Below, piece by piece: positions 48,571 to 64,000 of a DNA stretch of 64,000 nt. The notes beneath the pieces were generated by a model, which had not been told where the DNA came from, searched no databases, and was given only the letters and a program-made list of their open reading frames with translations. The position numbers and the translations under genes were made by a program. Source of the stretch: Hormiphora californensis (Eukaryota > Ctenophora > Tentaculata > Cydippida > Pleurobrachiidae); NCBI GenBank assembly GCA_020137815.1, contig CM035362.1:3538414-3602413 (forward strand). Reading direction: 5' to 3'. The number at the start of each line of letters is the position of its first letter. The stretch's first letter is position 1.

Positions 48571-48904
48571 CTTTGATTTAGCGTGGTCGGTGGTCACCTT
48601 AGTAGGAGGCTGTCAGGCCAATGCTCTGACCACAGTTCTCGCGCGCGAAACGAGAATAGGTAGGACATTTAAGGAGGCGAATGTAAGAAAAGGAATGAAA
48701 ATCAGCAGCATCACGAAATTTTACCAAAGTCAGTTTTACTCAAGCTATCACTAAATCCCAGCTTGCAGCTAATACATGTACTGTAATAGTTATAATCCCA
48801 CTACTAATCTCCTAATTCCTACTACTGAATCTTCAACCACGTTTCTCACTAGTCACGTCCCATATAACTATGTGACATATATTTCACGATTCATGCATCT
48901 TCAT

Positions 48905-49090
48905 CTCACTCTCTCTCACTCTCCCTCTCTCCCTCTCTCCCTCTCTCCCTCTCTTTCTCTGATGACAAAGCGAAGCCCAGCAATGATCAACTCACACGGT
49001 CTCTCAATCTCACGGTTAGTGAGATAGACAGAGAGAGATCTTCACTCCTTCTCTCCCTCTCTCTCGCTCTCTCTCTCTCCTTGTCCCTGA

Positions 49091-49122
<32 letters not shown>

Positions 49123-49135
49123 CCTCCCTCTCTCT
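48905..49135. repeat. CT-rich tracts
   Basis: Interrupted (CT)n and (CCCTCT)n runs at about 48905-48960 and 49040-49137. Confidence 0.85.
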
Positions 49136-49245
49136 ATCTTTGTAAAGAAGAGGCTAATTAATCGACATCTGTTATACACACATATATCTATAACCAAGTG
49201 GAGATGTCTAATTTATGAACATAGACCTGTTCATTTCCCACATAC

Positions 49246-49366
49246 AGTCAGACCCCGATATACCGTGTACCCCCCGATATACCGTGTTCCACCCCGATAT
49301 ACCGTGTTCCCCCCGATATACCACGATTGCTCTCTTACCCAGAGTAGTCCGGTATATCGGGGTCCA
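49246..49366. mobile_element. pogo/Tigger-like MITE with tandem end units
   Basis: Starts TACAGTCAGACCCCGATATA; CCCCGATATACCGTGTTCC is repeated four times, and the other end reads CCGGTATATCGGGGTCC. Internal amplification of a terminal motif. Confidence 0.7.
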
Positions 49367-49539
49367 ACACCAATATAATATATCGAATTGTCAATGATCA
49401 CAATGACTACACAATTATACAAATGATAATTATCGTGGCGTTATTGTTTAGAATATTCGATCTAATATTCATGTTATTTCACCTCTATCTCAGAGAGTCT
49501 CTCTTATTCTTCTCGCGAACTGTTCCAAGGGTGTGGTTA

Positions 49540-49668
49540 TGTGTTCTAACCCTCCTTTACATATCGGGTGGAGCACGGGAAACAAGGTTGAGCAATGCAA
49601 GTGGGGTCCCAGTGTATTTCTCGAACTTCCCTCACCGTGCCGGCCCCGTAAAGGAGGGTTTTAAGTGA
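49540..49668. repeat. inverted-repeat element, AACCCTCCTTTAC ends
   Basis: TCTAACCCTCCTTTACATAT faces GTAAAGGAGGGTTTTA over about 125 bp; interior GCACGG...CCGTGC. Related fragments occur near 4312, 56655 and 61805 (GGGTCGAGC..GGCAAG motif). Confidence 0.55.
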
Positions 49669-50419
49669 ACAGATCACATTCAAAGAAATGTAAAAGTTAG
49701 CAAACTACCTGTTTGGTGGCGCCAGACCCCAATTTGGTTCTCAAAAACAGTGCTCTCAGATGGGGTCGGCGGCGCCAGACAGCAAATTACAGATTTCCAT
49801 TTTCCACAAGATTAGAAACATAGTTGACTGAAAAAACTGTGTCAAGCCTCGGTAGAGAGACTAAAAAGAGCAAAAGTAGTCGATAATTTTCAGATTCTCT
49901 CAGCTTTTTGAGTTCGGAGTACCATCTCTGGAAAAGGGTGCGTGACAAGAGATGGAAATTGTACAGGAAGCGGAAGAGAAACATAGAATTTGAAGAGAGG
50001 GAAAGAAGGCCGTACCAAACACAAGAACAGAATGTTGAGTAACAATGAACAGTAAACACTGTTTATTAAACAGTGCTGTCTCCGAGCTTCTCGAGAGACT
50101 GGACTTATATGGTTCAACCATGCAGCTCGATCACGGCCCTGTCTCACCGTGTCCAGTGTCCAACAAGTTCAACAAGTTCAACCCAACTCCTGGCCGATGC
50201 ATGTATGTTAAAGTGTATGGGCAATATAAACGTGTGGAAGAAGTTTCTAAATGTAACATAGCAGAAATTGTAACAGAGTTGATGTTATACAGCTGCACTG
50301 GAAAGGTTACAATTTACATATGCTGCAAAACTGAGGCTTCACATAACCCTCTCTCACAAACTAACACACACAAATATGATGTTTTATGTTCATCGACGCG
50401 GTGCCGCTCACTTCTTCTA

Positions 50420-50528
50420 TCTCTCTCTCTATCTCTCTCTCTCCCTCCCTCTCTCACTTTCTCTCCCTTCATTTCCGGACCGGTACTATATGTGTGTGCT
50501 ATAGAGTATCGGGAAATTGCAAGAGAGA

Positions 50529-50614
<86 letters not shown>

Positions 50615-50615
50615 T
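50420..50615. repeat. (CT)n and (GA)n tracts facing each other
   Basis: CT at about 50420-50465 and GA at 50525-50612, complementary and 60 bp apart. Confidence 0.85.
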
Positions 50616-51804
50616 GAAGCTTTCATTTATCAATGAGCAACTGTGTATAGCAATATAGTGCAATTTTAATTAACACTCTCTCTCATTAACTTTATCTTTC
50701 TCCGCTTCAAGTCTCTCACACTCGCAGCAATATAAAAGTGGAGGAGGGACGGGGAATAATGTTGAGAAGAAATAAATAATAAAAGAATCTCCGTTTGTCA
50801 CAAACTTTAATTTGAATTTATCTAACGCACAAGTTAATTGTTTAGAATTTAGATTGGTCGATCTGTCAACTTAACGCAAGATAGTGGGCACCAAGATTTA
50901 AAAGAGCGTCACACACATAGAAAATATTTACGCAAGCAAAGTTAAAGAGACTGTTCACTAAAAAAAGACGAGAATGAACGAAACTGGGGGTGCAGCTGCA
51001 AGGTCAGAGTCAATAGATTTAGAACTGAGCCCATGTTACACACTTACACGCGCGCGGCGGTATCTGCACGTGCACTTGCGCTAGATCCAGATCATCATCT
51101 CCATCATTTCAACAAAATTTATAATCAAATTGAAAGCTAAACACTCTAATCATCATGCACTATCACCAAAGCCGGACATATTCATATTAGTTTGATTACC
51201 ACCGAATTTTTTTCAGCAAATTGATGTAACGCGCGAGAACATATGGACTTAACTGAAAACTGCTCCGCGCGTTGTGCGCGCCAAACAAATTAAACTTTTT
51301 TTAAAGTGCAAGATAAAAAACTTGATCTCAGTTTTTTAAATTTTCCTTTGAATTTTCCAAACGCTGTTCATTTCAACGGCCTCTGTCTCACATCGCGGTG
51401 TTAGTTTTAACAATAATCTCTGTGTTCTTCAAGTCTATCTTTTAGTTCTACAGGGTGTCCCACTGTCTTTGCGTCACCTGCGATAAGCGATTTTGGTTCA
51501 ATACCGGGCTAATACAATACCGCATTAATTAACTTATTCTGACTGGCCATTGCACTGGCCTCCTGCCTTTTTATTTTTTTTTACCGCTCCAATTAATTAA
51601 TTTATTAACAGCTTTGTATTTAACCTATCTGACTGACCTCTGGTCTCTTGCTTTTTATTTTTCTACCTCGTTATTCATTAATTTATTACCAGCTTCTTTA
51701 GAATTTTCCATAGGCCATTTATTAGATCATAACCTTATATAGCAATTAATATGGTTAGTGTGTATTACCTTATCGGTTATCCTGTTACAGTTACTTTATC
51801 CATT

Positions 51805-52629
51805 AACTATCTAAAGCTAAATTCAGGTAAAACCGAAATTGTCGTGATCAACAATAAAGCAGACAAATCACCTAATCCGACATCGATCTTCCTGCAAAAG
51901 AGTGACAAAATCCCGACTGAACCATCCACAGAAGCTCGAAATTTAGGTGTCTGGTTTGACCAAACCTTCTCAATGTCATCCCATGTGTCCCGAGTTATCC
52001 AGTCGTGTTGGAGCCAGCTGGCAAATCTATGGAGGATCAGGAAAGGACTCACTGTACAGCTAAAGACTCAACTTGTACATCAACTTGTTCACTCAAGGCT
52101 AGATTTTGGTAACGGACTACTCGTTGGACTTTCAAAACGGGATTTGCAACGACTACAAAAAGTGCAAAACAGTGCCACTAGATTTATCTATGGATCGAAA
52201 GGAAAGCGAGGAGTTACTGAAATGAGGAAGAAACTTCATTTCCTTCCGGTCGAGCAAAGAATCGTTTTCAAAGTCTGCCTCCTGGTCTATAAATGTATAC
52301 ATGGACTTGTGCCTGAGTATCTGTCAGACATGATTATACGCAGACAGCCGAAAGCCAGAAAAGTTCGTCTTGATGATGACCTAACCCTAGTGGAAAAACG
52401 CCATGATACAAAATATCTTACCACTCAGAAAGCGTTCAGTGTATGCGGACCTAAGATTTGGAACAAACTACCTAAAAGCCTAAGAGAAGTATCATCTCTT
52501 GAAACTTTCAAGCAAATGTTGAAAACTCATCTTTTCACCGTCGCTTATCCAGATAGTAACAGTGGTACGAACACAGTGACTCAACCACGTAAAGCGAAGG
52601 CCAAGATTCTAAACCCATCCTGCCGATAA
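51805..52629 (+). CDS. LINE ORF2 C-terminal part (reverse transcriptase end and 3' domain)
   Basis: The protein starts in the RT palm region after the catalytic FxDD box (NYLKLNSGKTEIVVINN) and continues with NLGVWFDQTFSM, LDFGNGLLVG, LQRLQKVQNSATRFIYG, LPVEQRIVFKVCLLVYKC and FSVCGPKIWNKLPKSLREV, the usual tail of Jockey/CR1/L2-type ORF2. The frame is open to TAA at 52627. An in-frame ATG at 51751 exists, but the 5' part (endonuclease and catalytic RT) is missing: a 5'-truncated copy. Confidence 0.9.
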   Translation, partial: NYLKLNSGKTEIVVINNKADKSPNPTSIFLQKSDKIPTEPSTEARNLGVWFDQTFSMSSHVSRVIQSCWSQLANLWRIRKGLTVQLKTQLVHQLVHSRLDFGNGLLVGLSKRDLQRLQKVQNSATRFIYGSKGKRGVTEMRKKLHFLPVEQRIVFKVCLLVYKCIHGLVPEYLSDMIIRRQPKARKVRLDDDLTLVEKRHDTKYLTTQKAFSVCGPKIWNKLPKSLREVSSLETFKQMLKTHLFTVAYPDSNSGTNTVTQPRKAKAKILNPSCR

Positions 52630-53347
52630 TACATCTTTGTCTATGGGTCCTGAGTTGACTAACTTTGAGCTAAAGAAAAGACAAGACAAGATCCGTAAAG
52701 ACAAGCCCACACACACACAATTTAATCACAGCACATCACTTTATTTTGCTACAACTTATTATAATTTATTTTTATGATAAAAATATTCTTAATCCACTAA
52801 TTTATTATTTTAATCACCCAATTAACTTATTATTTTTAATCAAAAGTAATCTGTATTATTCAATCTGACTCAAGCTACCCAGCTGTTATCACTCACTTTT
52901 CTTTCTTTTTTCTTTTTTTTTTGTATCAATTTTGTCCAACCTTAGTCACTGCCTTTCCACATCATCCACTTCGATGAACTTTTTCAACTTATTTCACTTC
53001 CCTCACACTATTTCAAACATGACTCCACCCTAATTCTTACTAATTAACAATATTCAAATCACAATCATCTATCTTTTCTTCTTTTTTATACCATAACGTA
53101 TTTTTTATACTTTTTTCCTCGGACTAAATCTTCTTTCTTTATTATTATTTCTTGATCAAAATTAGCTTGAATGGCATTCCTCTGGCTATGAGAAGGCCGC
53201 TATAGACGCGGTGTTAGTTTTAACGATAATCTCGGTGTTCTTTAAGTATATCTTTAAGTTCTAGTTTAAACGAGTAGTGAACTAGCATATTTAACGCATG
53301 ATAGCGGGATATAAATATTCGATATTATTATTATTATTATTATTATT
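51805..53347 (+). mobile_element. 5'-truncated non-LTR retrotransposon (CR1/L2/Jockey-like)
   Basis: ORF2 remnant, AT-rich 3' UTR and a (TTA)n tail at 53325-53347 after GCGGGATATAAATATTCG, as expected for LINEs ending in microsatellite tails. Confidence 0.8.
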
Positions 53348-53599
53348 ACTTAGCTATTCGCCTCCTTTTTAGATCACTAGCCTTTTACTTGAATTAATTA
53401 TTAAACTATACTATTTACTTAGTATTTACACTATGTACTTATTAATCAACAGTTAATTATCTAACTAGTTAATTATCTAACTAGTTAATTATCAATTATC
53501 TAACTAGTTAATTTCTCAATTATCTAACTACTTAATCACTCAACGTATTAATTACGCTATTTCTTAATTAGATATTTTATAACCCTTATTTTCTACATA

Positions 53600-53800
53600 C
53601 ATTTATATATATTATATCGAATGACTGCCGACGGTTTTTTAAGGCCTTTAGGATCTTATAATCCTATAAGAGCCGCTTTAGAAGGCTTGTTAGTGGTGGG
53701 TGCGTTGCTTCAATCGACTGATTGAAACGGCGTCCTCCTAGCACTGACAATGCATAGGCCCAAAAGCGGGATATAAATTATAATTGTATTTGTATTTGTA
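53600..53800 (+). mobile_element. second LINE- or SINE-like 3' end
   Basis: Ends GCGGGATATAAATTATAATT then (TTTGTA)n, sharing the GCGGGATATAAAT motif with the tail at 53310 but otherwise distinct. Confidence 0.5.
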
Positions 53801-54057
53801 TTTGTACTTCATTAAAATTTAAATTAATCAAAACTCGTCGAAAAATAGGTCAAAATGGCTCGTCCAAAAACTAGTGTTCTAAAGAATTGTCAGGCAAACA
53901 TTTTGGTTGCAAGATTGGCGTTCCAAGTCTTACCAATCGTCAGATATATCGTCTTAAAGTCAAAAATACGTGTTCATGAAATCCTACCGGGGTTCACGTT
54001 TTGAAAAATGCATAGATGTAAAGTTGTTTAGAGTGTCACTTATAAGTTATGACTGTG

Positions 54058-54512
54058 AGTAGTAGTTTACTACTCCCCGCTTTGCTGCAATTCTGCAGGC
54101 TAATGCTGCTTATGCAGGCTATGCTGCTTCGGCAGGCAACGACAGATAACATCTGGTCATACCTAAACAATTACAAACCCAATATCTAGCCCTAATTTCT
54201 CTCGCTCCCTACTGTCATTTCATGAGTTTAAATTCCATTCCCTTCTGTCAATGATAGTATCATTTTCCCGCTCTCTCTCTCTCTCTCTCACTAACCGTTA
54301 GAGAGAGAAAGAAATATCAACGTTATGGGTCACGCACTTATCATGCAAGCAACACATGAACTTCCTAGCGATCAGTAGTAGTTTACTACTCCCCGCTTTG
54401 CTGCAATTCTGCAGGCTAATGCTGCTTATGCAGGCTATGCTGCTTCGGCAGGCAACGACAGATAACATCTGGTCATACCTAAACAATTACAAACCCAATA
54501 TCTAGCCCTAAT
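54058..54512. repeat. 139-bp direct repeat around a 177-bp insert
   Basis: 54058-54196 and 54374-54512 appear identical (AGTAGTAGTTTACTACTCCC ... TAGCCCTAAT). The unit itself contains degenerate CTGCAGGCTAATGCTGCTTA repeats. The insert carries a short CT tract and an AACCGTTAGAGAGAG inverted motif. Confidence 0.9.
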
Positions 54513-54519
54513 ACCCTCC

Positions 54520-55017
54520 ACCCGCCCCGAACCGCCCCGCCCACCTCCAATATATACATACAAAACAAAACTGTGGACTGAGAACAAATCCTTGCCAGTT
54601 CAGCTTTCGAACATAATCTGACCTAATTGGTCCTAATCAGACAGGTCTCACATTACACATATACGTAAAATACCCGTCATGCCACTTATAATGTAAACCT
54701 ACCATATGCCAGACCTATTCAAGATACTATAATTAGAGTAACCCCAAACACCTAACATTCCAGTGTCCTAAAATCCTAAACACGGAGAGAATGAGACTAA
54801 GTGGTAAAACCTCGTACAATAACCTAGGTAAAATGATAATAACCCACACCGCGGTAGCTATCAAGCTAAACGAGACAGCTTAAAAACTCAAAGACCGAGA
54901 TTGAGAAAAGATGGCTATATCCCTGCCTGTCGCAGGGGGATATAGTCACCGAGCTAAAAAGACTCATAGGAAAGAACCAACAGTATCCTGCGACTTTCGA
55001 AGGAGTTTACTCTCCCG
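54520..55017. other. no gene seen
   Basis: Contains a GCTATATCCCTGC/GCAGGGGGATATAG stem-loop at about 54914-54946. Confidence 0.5.
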
Positions 55018-56392
55018 AAAAAAAGGCCCCCCCTAGACCACCATAGTTGCCGATGTGGTGGAGAGCTGTAACTTGGCAGGGTTGCTCCACTATGTCTATC
55101 TTGATCCTGACAGAAAAATCAGAGCTCTAGCTCAAAATTCATTTTCATGAACGGAATGAACTTCTCCGTTCCTTCGATATGAGACCCCCTCATCATTCAG
55201 AATTTTTTGCCCGTCTTTGGCTAACGATTATCTTTGTAATGAGACCAATTTGAGCATAATCTGATTACCAGGAGAGACACAGTGGAGGGTTTTCCGACCG
55301 TCACTCCTGACATGTGATCCAGGCCCGGTCACGTGGTGAAAAGTGGGTTTGGGGTGCTGTTAACATGTCTCAATAACGGATTATTGCTCTCATATCCCTT
55401 GAATATCCCTCCACAATGCTCTCAAGTCACTTTGTGATGCTGATTGATTGGGTTCATGTCACCAGTTCTTGTCAAAGTTCTCAAGCGGCCCGTGATACGA
55501 GATCATTTCATCAAGGAGGGGCCATCTTGTGTCACTAATCAGCCTATCATCTCACATTACACTAGCCAAGGGATCTGGGGTATTTAAATCTTCAAATGTT
55601 CATCAAAAACATTCCCAATCGTTACTTGCAATGCATTTTACACCCGAACAGAGGAACTTCATCTGGCTCAAGAAGGAAACCAACACCCTCTACCCCACCA
55701 TCGAACAGGAGTTCTTTATCAAGTTTGGCCGCCTTCTTGAGCCAGATGAAGTTCCTCTGTTCGGGTGTAAAATGCATTGCAAGTAACGATTGGGAATGTT
55801 TTTGATGAACATTTGAAGATTTAAATACCCCAGATCCCTTGGCTAGTGTAATGTGAGATGATAGGCTGATTAGTGACACAAGATGGCCCCTCCTTGATGA
55901 AATGATCTCGTATCACGGGCCGCTTGAGAACTTTGACAAGAACTGGTGACATGAACCCAATCAATCAGCATCACAAAGTGACTTGAGAGCATTGTGGAGG
56001 GATATTCAAGGGATATGAGAGCAATAATCCGTTATTGAGACATGTTAACAGCACCCCAAACCCACTTTTCACCACGTGACCGGGCCTGGATCACATGTCA
56101 GGAGTGACGGTCGGAAAACCCTCCACTGTGTCTCTCCTGGTAATCAGATTATGCTCAAATTGGTCTCATTACAAAGATAATCGTTAGCCAAAGACGGGCA
56201 AAAAATTCTGAATGATGAGGGGGTCTCATATCGAAGGAACGGAGAAGTTCATTCCGTTCATGAAAATGAATTTTGAGCTAGAGCTCTGATTTTTCTGTCA
56301 GGATCAAGATAGACATAGTGGAGCAACCCTGCCAAGTTACAGCTCTCCACCACATCGGCAACTATGGTGGTCTAGGGGGGGGCCTTTTTTTT
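55018..56392. mobile_element. 1.37-kb near-perfect foldback (659-bp arms, 55-bp loop)
   Basis: Left arm 55018-55676, right arm 55732-56392, loop 55677-55731. The arms differ only in homopolymer lengths by eye. Arms and loop read through as a protein-like frame, MHFTPEQRNFIWLKKE.. TNTLYPTIEQEFFIKFGR, which resembles the N-terminal helix-turn-helix segment found in some IS630/Tc1-like transposases (TPEQRNFI motif). No target duplication is evident. Confidence 0.9.
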
Positions 56393-56768
56393 GCCGCACA
56401 CGGTATAATGCGAACCTGTCCTGTGGTCAGTTCCTGATGGTGGGGGGAGGGGAGGGGGGCTATTCTCCTAGTGCCGGCGATATCGCTTGCGATAGTCCCC
56501 TGTGGGCTTGCCGTTGGCAAGCCCAGGCACTCCGTAGATAGATAGAAGTTATGACTGTCTAAACACGAAATTCAACCAACATTTTTAAGGGAATCAAGTG
56601 TCATCAACAAAGGGTTAAAACTATTTGAAATTTATAAGAGCTTAATTGGTTATGTTCTAATATACCCTCGTCCCTCCTTTGCATTTACGGGGCGTAGGTG
56701 AAACAGGGTCGAGCCAGGCAAGCTGAGGATTAACTAACAAGTTAAGTTTGTTTTAGCCAAGTTATAAA

Positions 56769-61041
<4,273 letters not shown>

Positions 61042-61267
61042 CTTGCCACCCGTTGAGATATATCATCAACATTGAAATCAAGTTGGTGGAATAATAATGT
61101 TTGTTGAGTATAAACTCTGGGTTGAACAATAGTTTTCAGTTTTTTGTAACTTCGGATGTCCTTACAGCACCCTATAAATAATTGGGTGAAAACTGAGACT
61201 AATTGAGTCCGAGCTCTGAGGTGAGTTTTTGTATAACTTTCCATCAATGTGGTTTGTTAGGATTTCT

Positions 61268-61334
61268 CAGGAACCGACCGATACAAGTAAACGACCAATC
61301 AGGGACCAGTATTTCCTGATTCGGTCGGTTCCTG
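61268..61334 (-). mobile_element. internally deleted hAT-like MITE (67 bp)
   Basis: Both TIRs present, but the E-box and one CCAAT box are deleted (CGACCAATCAGGGACC join). 8-bp duplication GGATTTCT/GGATTTCC. Confidence 0.9.
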
Positions 61335-61462
61335 GGATTTCCACTGATTTCAGAAATTAGTTTACAAAAAACGATACTCTATAATAATAAGGGTTCGGTA
61401 GATCAAATCCTACTACTACAGCAGTATTCGCAGACCCCATTTTGACAAAACTCCCGAAATCT

Positions 61463-61540
61463 GTTACCATGGTTACCTGTTACCATAGTTACCTGTTACC
61501 ATAGTTACCTGTTACCATGGTTACCTGTTACCATGGTTAC
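61463..61540. repeat. tandem GTTACCATGGTTACCT units
   Basis: Five copies of a 16-bp unit, each half-similar to an X-box (GTTACCATGGTTAC). Confidence 0.9.
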
Positions 61541-61907
61541 CCCTATGAGATTGTACAATTACTACTTTTTGAGAGTTATAACGACTCTGTGTTTTTGAAG
61601 GATGAAGATTTTTTGTGGAAGCATAATAAGTAATTACAATTTGCTACAAAGCACACCTTATTAAAAATCCGTTGTTTTGTAATTATTCCAACAGGAAGTA
61701 AAGATGCTTGGGGACGACTCCCATATTTGGCAATACCATAACACCATATTTGGGCATTGTCCCCCCCCCCTTTCTCTCTTGCATGCTCGGTAAAATGGGG
61801 TATACCGTGCTCAGCGTGGGGTTACATGGAGGGTCGAGCAAGGCAAGCCCAACCTAAATGCAGGACTAACTAACTAGTATGTTCCGGTATTCCGAAAAAA
61901 CCGCCCC

Positions 61908-62036
61908 ACACTTCCCCCTCCTCATCGGATGTTACCATGGTTACATGCCCCCACACTCCCCCTCCTCATCGGAGGTTACCATGGTTACATGCCCCCCCCA
62001 CTTCCCCCTTCTCATCGGAGGTTACCATGGTTACCC
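61908..62036. repeat. ~44-bp minisatellite with X-box-like motif, 3 copies
   Basis: Unit CCCCTCCTCATCGGAGGTTA then CCATGGTTACATGCCCC. Confidence 0.9.
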
Positions 62037-62404
62037 CCTCATAGTTGCAAAGGTGTCAAGGTCAAGTCTATCGGTTGTTAGCAATTTGACGCTATAAATT
62101 ATCAAATTTCGCTTTCCCCTGTGTCCTGCTGGAAGGATAATAATTACATAATTCCTACCAATTAAGGTTAACAATTGACTACTTATTCGAAGACCTTGAC
62201 CGTCTTTGTCTCACCGCGCCCTTAATTTTTAGTCATCTGTATCTCTCTCTCTACTTCTGTCTTCCTCCTTCTTCCTCCCTCCTCTCTGCGTCGTATTTAT
62301 TCCTTATTTGGTCATATAGCTCCCAGAATAGGCTGGTATTAGTCCATATATGGAATAAAAGAGAGAGAACACACACAGCTCTGGCTCACTGCTGTATATA
62401 TGTG

Positions 62405-62423
62405 TGTACACTCACTCTCTCTA

Positions 62424-62516
<93 letters not shown>

Positions 62517-63231
62517 GTTTCGTTCTCTATGTTGTACTAGCTTTGTACACTGACCACTCTGTGTGTGTGTAGTTTGTTTGCACTCAGCGTTTGCAGTACA
62601 ACTGTTGTGCGTGTTGTTATACACCATATTAGGGGCTAGCCTGCATGCCCTCTCTCCTCTCTCCCCCCTCTCTCTCTTTCTCCCCTCTCTCTCTCTCTTT
62701 CCCCCCTCTCTCACTCAATTTGATCCAAGGAGAACCTTTTAACGGCGTGATCATACCTTATACGGTAGTACAAGCTTTTACGTGCTTTTACGGGGTGCTT
62801 AATGTCCCTTATAGGATTAATGAGAATGAGAGAGGGAGGGAGAGCTAGGAGCAGAAATTTCATCAGAAATTTATAAGAGAAAGGGGGTTGCTGGAAAAGT
62901 GCTAGTACACTATGTAACTGGATAGTATAATTGGAACGCACCGGGCTTTCGGTATCACTTCCGATTTCCGGGATAGGAAAGATATTTTACTGGTTCAATT
63001 CCCGTTTAATGAAGGAGTCAGTAGTGTGGTAATATTTATGAAGGAGTATTTTTTAAATTCATCCTTTTCTCAATTCAAATTCCCCAAAACAAAACCTGCA
63101 AAACTTGCGAAATTAGTATAAAAGAAGGGGGTCAGACCTTGTCCTATTTTCCTTATTCGCTCTATGAAGCTACCGGAGCGGCTCTTATAGCACAGAGAGG
63201 GAGGGAGGCCTCGCTAGGAAGCATGGGGAGA

Positions 63232-63287
<56 letters not shown>

Positions 63288-63896
63288 GAGAGAGAGTGAG
63301 AGAGAAGAAGGGATGTTCATGTAATAGAATCTCCCTTTCGAATCTCCTTCCTAGCTCATGTTGTTCGATTTGCTACGTGTTTGTGTGTGTGCTGTGACTT
63401 GCGGTGTTGCATACTGACCATACAACGGGAAAGGGGTCCTCTTTTTTGGGACTGTTACTATACATTTTTAGGACTATATTGGACTTTTTTGGTATACATA
63501 TCTGGTATCCTAGTGCTAGTAGCAGCAGCAGCACTCATTTCACTGTTTCACCCTTGATCTTTTTCATCCTCTTCTCTTGGACGATAATCAGGGATAGTGG
63601 TGATAATTTCATACGATACAGATCATTATATGAACAAGGGTTTAAGAAATGAACATGCCCTGAAAAAATGCATTAAACTCAATATCTTTATTTCCTTATA
63701 AGGAATTGGGTTACAGTTACCATAGCAACCAATTGGAAACAGTGCTGTAAATGACGTGGTGTAGGATCACGCCACAATTGTATACAATGATGTTCATTTC
63801 ACATGGAAGCCATACGCAGCCCAGTAATTTGATAGTTGAATACATTCTCTTTCTCTCTGTCTCTCGCTCTCTCTCTTTCTCTCTCTCTCTCTCTCC

Positions 63897-63943
<47 letters not shown>

Positions 63944-64000
63944 TCTCTCTCTCCATCTGTGTAGTACAGCTGTTGGTAGTAAACACACTCCGAACCATGG
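62405..64000. repeat. simple repeats and spacers to window end, no gene seen
   Basis: CT at 62405-62517 and 62650-62712, GA at 63230-63305, CT at 63845-63955. GTTACCATAGCAAC, an X-box-like motif, at about 63716-63729. Confidence 0.7.

Larger units (their letters stand above)
61042..62400. other. POLD3 3' flank, repeats only
   Basis: No coding exon recognised beyond the stop. Contains a short MITE, X-box-like repeats and AT-rich spacers. Confidence 0.5.

Noticed and set aside
50045-50617. 190-codon plus-strand open frame
   Set aside because: The second half is microsatellite and the first ~110 codons show no recognisable domain or splice support; chance is likely.
55529-55879. Two opposite-strand frames with the same protein start
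   Set aside because: Mirror images produced by the foldback arms, not two genes; described with the element instead.

Overview
The window reads as nuclear DNA of an animal. It has spliced genes with GT-AG introns, a metazoan paired-like homeobox gene, several families of short DNA transposons, a non-LTR retrotransposon fragment and very abundant (GA)n/(CT)n tracts. Compact introns, dense MITEs and a divergent homeodomain suggest a marine invertebrate, perhaps a sponge or another early-branching lineage. That placement is inference; nothing here fixes the species.

Three cellular genes can be assembled exon by exon. (1) Positions 279-3515, plus strand: the 3' part of a type II glutamine synthetase (seven exons visible, 5' end off the window), with two single-base insertions in its reading frame and an altered DGSS signature. 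(2) Positions 24494-8206, minus strand: a complete eight-exon paired-like homeobox gene (376 aa predicted) with an N-terminal eh1/octapeptide motif, a Q50 homeodomain split by introns after residues 14 and 46, and a C-terminal OAR motif. Genes 1 and 2 converge. (3) Positions 56769-61041, plus strand: a twelve-exon DNA polymerase delta subunit 3 (POLD3/p66) with a C-terminal PCNA-binding motif, interrupted by one in-frame stop and one phase mismatch. About 32 kb between genes 2 and 3 is gene-poor: simple repeats, foldback elements, a LINE fragment and two stretches (about 27.9-33.7 kb and 39.1-44.2 kb) that look like poorly base-called sequence.

The most striking pattern is a 109-bp hAT-like MITE family (TIR CAGGAACCGACCGA, 8-bp target duplications, internal GTCACGTGAC flanked by two CCAAT boxes 42 bp apart). 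I count 17 copies. Seven lie within about 35 bp of a splice site of one of the three genes. Six of these are in the same orientation relative to the host gene, and the seventh supplies the splice donor of a glutamine synthetase exon. This resembles introner-like behaviour.

Other structure includes: repeated duplication of exon edges together with their splice sites (glutamine synthetase exon 2, homeobox exon 7, the latter inside a TTAGGG-like satellite); four large foldback elements, two with TA target duplications; pogo/Tigger-like ends; recurrent CpG-rich perfect stem-loops with 3-nt loops; and RFX X-box-like palindromes. I found no rRNA, intact tRNA, CRISPR array or prokaryotic feature.
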